Origin: Candidatus Viridilinea mediisalina
GTDB lineage: Bacteria; Chloroflexota; Chloroflexia; Chloroflexales; Chloroflexaceae
Assembly (NCBI RefSeq): GCF_002532535.1
Contig: NZ_NQWI01000006.1
Location: 31,328-95,327, forward strand
Direction: 5' to 3'
DNA: 64,000 nucleotides
Shown here: piece by piece, positions 59,013 to 64,000 of the stretch
Numbering within the stretch: position 1 is the stretch's first letter
Layout of the letters: each line of letters starts with the position of its first letter
Translations under genes and position numbers: made by a program
The notes under the pieces: generated by a model
What the model saw: the letters and a program-made list of their open reading frames with translations, nothing else
The model's database searches: none
What the model was told of the DNA's origin: nothing

Positions 59013-60371
59013 TTATCCCTCAAGTCTATTTAAGAAGGCTTGCACCACATCCGTCTCGTTGCCAAGGATAGGTTGGCCACGATGATTCGTCAGCATGGCC
59101 GCCTCCTCAGCGGTAAGCTGCCACTCCACAACTTGACTTCCACGCTCATAGTTCAATAGCAACTGGTCGGGCATGTCAACCCCCTCAAGGATAGCGGCCA
59201 ACCCTACCGCCCCGTTGTTCACCAGCAGCGGACGCAGTATCAGCGGGCTGGCTAGCCGTTCTACATTTGTACCATCACGCAAGCGCCCCACGACCTTATT
59301 GTCGCCGCGCGGATCGCCATCCTTTTGATCCTCTTTCTTGTATTGAATGAGCAGCGGCAAACCAAAAGCGGCGCGTGGAAATTTGCGAACAGTTGAGATG
59401 ACATCTTGGTGGCGACGACTGCGCCGCCCCGTGATCTCTCGCACCTCATCCTGTTCGGGCCAGTGGTTGCGTCCTGGTTGCGGTACGATTCTCCCGCGTC
59501 TCTCCACCCGATTCACGGGGCGTTGCTGACGAAAATCTTTCAGTTTACCGATCAATTCACGCCATGCGCTAAGCGCCTCGTTGTGCCGAGTACCAACGTG
59601 AAAGCGCAGATGCTGTGCAAGGTGGGGTACATGCTCAGGCCACACCCCAGCCACCACATGTTGCGCCAACTGCCGATTGAGCCAAGCCTTAAGCGTCCGC
59701 ACGTCGTTGGGCAAGGGGCACGCTACACCATCCACTTGGAGACAGTGCAATGCGCCAAACCCCCGGCGCGTGCGCGCCCCAATGCCACCAAAGGTCTCCC
59801 ACGCCCACAGTGCCGCCGCCAATTCATCGCTTGGTGTTCCGGCAAACAACGCGCTGCTCGCCTCATCCTCCCAGCGCACGGGAAGGGTGAGTTGCAGATG
59901 AAAGGCAACGTGATCGAGCACAAACGTATCCGGCTTATCGTTGAGCGGAAAGGCGGCATAGCTGTCAATAGAGCTTGGATGCCCAATCGTAAGCGGCGGG
60001 CGGATTGGCTGATTGCTGCGATTAACTGGGGTAAACGGGTGTGCTCCAGGCTGATTGATAACCACCACATCCACCAGTGAGCGTCCCGTTTTGTGCCGTA
60101 GTGAACTGGCCGCGCCCCAGAGCAGACTCTCAGCCGCCTTCATCCGCGCCAGATCACCCTGATAGTAGCCGCCCCGTGTCGCCCGCCACCAGAAGCGCAA
60201 CTGACCACGCACGCTACTTCCGCGCACCGCAGCATGCTGATCGGGCTGGCCTGGCTGAACACTCCCGCCAAACAGAGGGGTGAGCAGGCGGTAGGCTCGT
60301 GTCTGCACACTCCGGTTCATGTCTTCCCGCAGCGTAAGTTCTGGTGGCTCTTTGAGATTAGCTCCGCGCAT
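59013..60371 (-). CDS. cmr1: Cmr1 (type III-B RAMP subunit)
   Basis: A 452-residue protein with the RAMP N-terminal block RAYRLLTPLFGGSVQPGQPD and the SSVRGQLRFWWRATRGG motif that is diagnostic of Cmr1. GIGARTRRGFGALH (about residues 212-225) is the glycine-rich loop. I use the ATG at 60371 (GGGAGAAG just upstream), overlapping cmr3 by 14 nt; an internal ATG at 60320 is an alternative with a weaker ribosome-binding site. Cmr1 sits at the 3' end of the crRNA and helps bind the target. Confidence 0.92.
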   Translation of the reverse strand: MRGANLKEPPELTLREDMNRSVQTRAYRLLTPLFGGSVQPGQPDQHAAVRGSSVRGQLRFWWRATRGGYYQGDLARMKAAESLLWGAASSLRHKTGRSLVDVVVINQPGAHPFTPVNRSNQPIRPPLTIGHPSSIDSYAAFPLNDKPDTFVLDHVAFHLQLTLPVRWEDEASSALFAGTPSDELAAALWAWETFGGIGARTRRGFGALHCLQVDGVACPLPNDVRTLKAWLNRQLAQHVVAGVWPEHVPHLAQHLRFHVGTRHNEALSAWRELIGKLKDFRQQRPVNRVERRGRIVPQPGRNHWPEQDEVREITGRRSRRHQDVISTVRKFPRAAFGLPLLIQYKKEDQKDGDPRGDNKVVGRLRDGTNVERLASPLILRPLLVNNGAVGLAAILEGVDMPDQLLLNYERGSQVVEWQLTAEEAAMLTNHRGQPILGNETDVVQAFLNRLEG

Positions 60372-61518
60372 CATCTTCTCCCATCGCTTGCAATGCTCCA
60401 TCCCACACCCCAAGGGCCATCAAGCCGAAACCATCACGCGCATCCTGCTCATCATCGCTCACGACTGCCATCCAATGGGCATCGAGCCATGCCGCCCGTG
60501 CGCTAGGGCTACCCTCCAGCATCAAAAAATAGACAGAGCCCGCAGGCGCCATGCGTCGCGTCGGCTTGGGCTTTTGCACTTGCAAATCCCACCCCGAAAC
60601 CACTTGGGTACGTGCAACAGCAGCCGCCACAAGCCGAGGTGCAACCCCATAGGCGGGCCGCAATAGCCGCTCTGGCCGGAAACCGGCGCGAAAGATAGCA
60701 GGCGTTAGCAGCACAACACGGCATGCCCCATCGCGGATGATCGCCTCGCGTAGCTCCGCTGGACATGTTGGCAGTTGCACAGCGCTCTGCCGCCACGTCA
60801 CCAGCCGACGCTCACCAGCGAGAGAATCCATACCACCAGCAAAGTGCGGAAAGGGCTGGGCAACTTCAACCAGCAGCGCAAGCCGACGCCGATCTCTGGT
60901 GGTAAAACTTAAGCCAACGGTCTGAAAGAGGGCACCCTGTTTGGCAGTCTGGCGCTGGGCATTGATCTGCACATGCATCCGCGAGTCGCGCAGGAGACCC
61001 GCCAGACCAAGATCACTGGCGCGTAGCGCATCGTCGTCTTGCGGCGCAACCAACCATTGCTCAAAGCGATTCCAATGCCAAAACTGGGGTGCTTGGCCAC
61101 TCACCTTGGCCTTTTCGCGCTGCCTCCGCCCTACCAAGCTGTAGCTTGCTTCCAGATCGGTCGTCGCACCCGTCGGTAGCGCCAAAGGCACCAAACGTCG
61201 GATAGCGAGCGTATCATCCTGCTTCTCTGAGGCCAACATAAGCGCATCGGATGGCGCAGGTGCATACCAGGCTACGTCCTCATTTTCATCCAACTCAACC
61301 AGCAATGGGCCACGTACCGCAAGCTGCTTCACTGCAGCGATCCGCTGCGGATCAAATTGCCCTTGTGCATTCAAGCCTGCACAGGTACGTGCTGCGCCCG
61401 TTGTCGTTGAAGGCAGCGGAAAGGCCAGTGAGACAGCCCGCACCCCCGGATCCGGCCCAAAGGGGCGACCATCACGAACAATCAGCGGATCATGCGGCTC
61501 GATAATCCAAGTAGGCAC
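60358..61518 (-). CDS. cmr3: Cmr3 (type III-B, 5'-handle-binding subunit)
   Basis: A 386-residue protein starting at a GTG (61518) that shares one base with the cmr2 stop, so it is tightly coupled. WIIEPHDPLIVRDGRPFG (about 4-21) and AFPLPSTTTGAARTCAGL are hallmark Cmr3 sequences. Cmr3 grips the crRNA 5' handle, here expected to be ACUGAAAC, and joins Cas10 to the filament. Length is normal for the family. Confidence 0.95.
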   Translation of the reverse strand: MPTWIIEPHDPLIVRDGRPFGPDPGVRAVSLAFPLPSTTTGAARTCAGLNAQGQFDPQRIAAVKQLAVRGPLLVELDENEDVAWYAPAPSDALMLASEKQDDTLAIRRLVPLALPTGATTDLEASYSLVGRRQREKAKVSGQAPQFWHWNRFEQWLVAPQDDDALRASDLGLAGLLRDSRMHVQINAQRQTAKQGALFQTVGLSFTTRDRRRLALLVEVAQPFPHFAGGMDSLAGERRLVTWRQSAVQLPTCPAELREAIIRDGACRVVLLTPAIFRAGFRPERLLRPAYGVAPRLVAAAVARTQVVSGWDLQVQKPKPTRRMAPAGSVYFLMLEGSPSARAAWLDAHWMAVVSDDEQDARDGFGLMALGVWDGALQAMGEDDARS

Positions 61519-63371
61519 TAGTCTGCTCCTTCTTGCTCCGCAAGCGGCCCCATAACTTGGGCAAACTCACGCGCAACCATCAACTCGAGTGCAAGGGTAG
61601 CAACAGAGATACAATCCGCAGCGGGCAGGGGTGGTGGGCCATCAGGTAGCTCTGGCGGCAAGCCAAGCTGTGCGCGTACAAACGCCAGTGTGCTTGGATC
61701 AAGCTCGCGCATTTCATCTTCACTCCGAACCCGCTTTCGCTTAAGAATACGCAACGCTTCTTCAGCCAAAACATGCTCGGTAAGCGCATGCTCATCGCAT
61801 TGCCCAAGTGAAGTAAGGCGCATATGCACATCACGGAGTTCATACGCAACCCCATCGGGTATACGCCCTCGGCGGTACCATTCAATCCATCGCTTAAGAC
61901 GCCGCAAGAAGATACCACCCGCCCAGCGGCCTCTGATCGCACACTCGGCACCACTCCGTTTATTCAGAATCAGGCCCAAGGCATCTTTGCCAGGCAGCTC
62001 TTTGGCTAGGCGTTCAGCACGGCGAGCCAAGGTCAGCGCATCGGCCAAAGGCTCAAGATGGTGAACAAGCGCAACGCCAACCGAGAGGGTTGGTGTCTTT
62101 GCTCCTAAGCCAACAGCGGCCATCTGCTGCTGAAACGCCGCTGCGAGCGCCTGTGCACAACCTAGAACGGTATGCATAGGCAAGAATGCGAGCACATCAT
62201 CACCACCCGCATAGATCAGTGCGCCGCTATACTCTTGTTCAACCACTTCACGCACCCGAGCAGCAAAGCCATCAAGGGTACGTGAAACCATCCGATGTGC
62301 CTCCGGAGAATTCTGCATATCAATTGCTAGGCCCATATTATCGCCATCGGCTAGCAGCAGGGCGTAATAGGGATCAGGACGGCGGTTATTGGTGGCCGCT
62401 ACAAAAAAGTCAAGCAGGTGACCGTGGGCAGTCGCAACATCGGCCTGACCAAGCTCTAGCGCCAGCCGATCTTCAAAGAGTATCGCCGCATCTACCTCAC
62501 CAGTGAGCGGGCGCTGAAAGCGGCGATCAAGCGTATGGAGTTGGGCACCTGCAGCCCGCAAGCCCTCTAGGTAGCGTGCAAAGGCCGTACTAACCGCTTG
62601 GTCGCCGACGGTCTCACGATCAAGAAAGGGCAGCGCCGCAAAGTGCGAGGTACTAGGGAAGTCGGCTTCTTGCGCCTCAACAGCCCCCCAGCGTTTGAGC
62701 AGATCAACCCCAGAGAGTTGTTCCGCATAGTCGGCCCGGTAGCTGCGGTAGAGCAGACGTCGTCCTTCAACGTTAGCCTTCGCTGCACGGGAGAGCGCCT
62801 GAGGTATCACCGATTCGCGGCTCCCGTCAATCGATGATTTGGGTTGATGCACCCCCGACAACTGAGGCGCAGCCCCAAATGTACGGGTAGCTTTGCGTGC
62901 CGCCATAACATCCTCAATACGGTTGCGCGAGGCTTTGTAGTCATCAGTAAGCGGCAACGCTACCCAAGTAACCTCAATCAAATCCTCAACCTGACGCAAT
63001 GCCAATGTGCGTAGGTTGGGATGATCCGCATGCCAAGAGATGTTGGCAAACGCTGCCTCGCGCAACGCTGCCAAACGAGCTTGGACGCCCTCTGCCACAG
63101 CCTTGCCAAGCACTTCACAATCAACACCCTGCGGTACCTCTGCCAAGATACGATTCGCTACGTTATATGCCGTGAGACGACTCGGATCATCAGAACTGGG
63201 TGCCGGAAAGATAAGTTGACTGTCAAACGTTGGCTGAAGCAACACCTCCGCCCCCGCCCGCGATAGCTCACTCAACAACCACGACCCAAACCAGAGATCA
63301 CGGCTCCGGCGCGCACTCGCAATGAACTCCTGCACCGGACCAAGCGTAACCAAAAAGAGGTGACGTTGCAT
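61518..63371 (-). CDS. cmr2: Cmr2/Cas10 (type III-B cyclase subunit), HD-less
   Basis: A 617-residue Cas10 starting at 63371 (HLFLVTLGPVQEFIASARRS). The second palm domain has the cyclase motif GGDD at about 389-392 (ALIYAGGDDVLAF), preceded by LLLADGDNMG in the first-palm position. Synthesis of cyclic oligoadenylate from ATP is therefore expected upon target-RNA binding. The N-terminal HD nuclease of longer Cmr2 proteins (about 870 residues in Pyrococcus) is missing, so direct DNA cutting by Cas10 is unlikely. It is the first gene of the cmr operon; the shared 40-nt element lies about 150 nt upstream. Confidence 0.95.
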   Translation of the reverse strand: MQRHLFLVTLGPVQEFIASARRSRDLWFGSWLLSELSRAGAEVLLQPTFDSQLIFPAPSSDDPSRLTAYNVANRILAEVPQGVDCEVLGKAVAEGVQARLAALREAAFANISWHADHPNLRTLALRQVEDLIEVTWVALPLTDDYKASRNRIEDVMAARKATRTFGAAPQLSGVHQPKSSIDGSRESVIPQALSRAAKANVEGRRLLYRSYRADYAEQLSGVDLLKRWGAVEAQEADFPSTSHFAALPFLDRETVGDQAVSTAFARYLEGLRAAGAQLHTLDRRFQRPLTGEVDAAILFEDRLALELGQADVATAHGHLLDFFVAATNNRRPDPYYALLLADGDNMGLAIDMQNSPEAHRMVSRTLDGFAARVREVVEQEYSGALIYAGGDDVLAFLPMHTVLGCAQALAAAFQQQMAAVGLGAKTPTLSVGVALVHHLEPLADALTLARRAERLAKELPGKDALGLILNKRSGAECAIRGRWAGGIFLRRLKRWIEWYRRGRIPDGVAYELRDVHMRLTSLGQCDEHALTEHVLAEEALRILKRKRVRSEDEMRELDPSTLAFVRAQLGLPPELPDGPPPLPAADCISVATLALELMVAREFAQVMGPLAEQEGAD

Positions 63372-63518
63372 CCTCAAAGCTCCTTCAGGCTGGTGGGTTG
63401 TGCGGGCGGCGAAGCAAGCTGTCCGCACAACTCAACAGAAGGGGATTTTGGAGGCGCACAGCCCATCCAAACCTCCCCACAGAGTAAGTCACAACGGTAG
63501 TAATATCCAGTATCCTTC

Positions 63519-63558
63519 CCTAAGCATAGCATACCGAACCGTCACAAATGCGCCCAAA
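63519..63558 (-). promoter_or_regulatory. 40-nt element shared with the CARF/HEPN upstream region (copy B)
   Basis: Begins CCTAAGCATAGCATA and ends CACAAATGCGCCCAAA on the + strand; 38 of 40 bases match 55293-55332. On the minus strand TTGGGC (63552-63557), 18 nt and TATGCT (63528-63533) form a plausible promoter for the cmr operon. Confidence 0.55.
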
Positions 63559-63654
63559 TTGTCCCAACAGATTACGCAGATTATTGCTTCCTCATCTGCG
63601 TAATCTGCGGACGATCAAGAAGACGTTGCAACATGGTCGCAACGCGGACACCCC

Positions 63655-63683
63655 TTGCCGAAAGCCGCGCAAACGAGTATAGT
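63655..63683 (+). promoter_or_regulatory. Predicted promoter for the small + strand gene
   Basis: TTGCCG (63655-63660), a 17-nt spacer and TATAGT (63678-63683), about 46 nt ahead of the ATG at 63730. Confidence 0.45.
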
Positions 63684-63729
63684 AGTAGCCGATTATACTA
63701 TTCAGCCTGCTATAATTCTGGAGGAGTCC

Positions 63730-63975
63730 ATGACGGTTGAGGAAGCTATCGCCGAGATTAGCCAGCGTGTCCAAGCTGCAAGCCCTACCGCCATTCTACG
63801 CATTACCCGCATCTCTGAGGAAGAGGCGAGTATCCGTGCCTATGCGCCCGCTGGCGATGAGACCGCAATTAAGGCTGCTACTCAAGACTACACCATCCAG
63901 TTGCTTACTGGCGATGGCCTCGATGTGCAGGTGCTGGTCTATGATGTTGCGACCTCACTGCCACCAGAGGAATAG
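63730..63975 (+). CDS. 81-residue hypothetical protein
   Basis: The ATG at 63730 has GGAGGAG 5 nt upstream. The protein is acidic and soluble-looking (MTVEEAIAEISQRVQAA, then SPTAILRITRISEEEASIRAYAP, and a Thr/Asp-rich C-terminus), with an alternating helix-strand pattern and no transmembrane segment. I do not recognise a family. It is transcribed divergently from the cmr operon and is followed by a palindromic element truncated by the window edge (63985-64000). No functional link to CRISPR is shown. Confidence 0.6.
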   Translation: MTVEEAIAEISQRVQAASPTAILRITRISEEEASIRAYAPAGDETAIKAATQDYTIQLLTGDGLDVQVLVYDVATSLPPEE

Positions 63976-64000
63976 AAAGAATCGTGAAAGGGAGGGGTTC

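Larger units (their letters stand above)
63372..63729. other. Intergenic region between divergent cmr2 and a small + strand gene
   Basis: No gene is supported in these 358 bp. It contains the conserved 40-nt element (63519-63558) facing cmr2 and a promoter (63655-63683) facing right. An inverted pair, CAGATTACGCAGATTA (63569-63584) and TCTGCGTAATCTGCGG (63595-63610), lies between them. Confidence 0.6.

Overview
The window is chromosomal DNA from a moderately GC-rich bacterium. Gene content (a type I-B Cst1/Cst2 system beside a type III-B Cmr system, a Csx15-like protein, many interspersed palindromes and heptamer tandem repeats) points to Chloroflexota, most likely Chloroflexales. That placement is inference, because no rRNA or tRNA is present.

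Bases 1-12,600 are ordinary chromosome. They hold a truncated FAD/NAD-binding oxidoreductase coupled to a flippase-like membrane protein, a MazF-type toxin-antitoxin pair, an alpha/beta hydrolase, a 37-residue membrane peptide, a MarR regulator followed by an MFS exporter, a second MarR, Lon protease and two flavin oxidoreductases. Intergenic spaces carry palindromic elements and 7-bp tandem repeats.

Bases 12,912-42,551 are one uninterrupted CRISPR array of about 405 copies of a 36-bp repeat (hand count), nearly half the window. Repeat structure (a 5-bp stem followed by exactly 8 nt, ACTGAAAC), a near-consensus promoter at 42,634-42,661, position next to cas4-cas2-cas1, and clustering of the few degenerate repeats at the left all say that the array is read leftward from a leader at 42,552-42,970. 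Every ORF inside the array is an artefact of the repeat.

Bases 42,971-63,371 are a continuous leftward defence locus. From upstream to downstream it reads cmr2(cas10)-cmr3-cmr1-cmr4-cmr5-cmr6, a CARF/PD-(D/E)XK nuclease (Card1/Can2-like), a CARF/HEPN-like protein, a WYL regulator, a Csx15-like protein, cas8b1(cst1)-cas7(cst2)-cas5-cas3-cas6, and cas1-cas2-cas4. One cas6, one adaptation module and one array therefore appear to serve both a DNA-targeting type I-B effector and an RNA-sensing type III-B effector. Cas10 keeps its GGDD cyclase motif but has no N-terminal HD nuclease, so type III output probably runs through cyclic oligoadenylate and the two CARF effectors, with Csx15 as a possible off-switch. 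A 40-nt element (38/40 identical) lies upstream of both cmr2 and the CARF/HEPN gene and may co-regulate them.

The most unusual signal is in the array. The base directly after each 36-bp repeat (+ strand) is constant over long blocks: C, A, C, G, C, A for 188 repeats, then a mixed stretch, then C, G, C. Block regions have a mean period of about 73.1-73.6 bp, while the mixed stretch has about 72.1 bp. This suggests that the duplicated unit switches between 37 bp and 36 bp, leaving a recorded history of how the integrase cut the leader-repeat junction.
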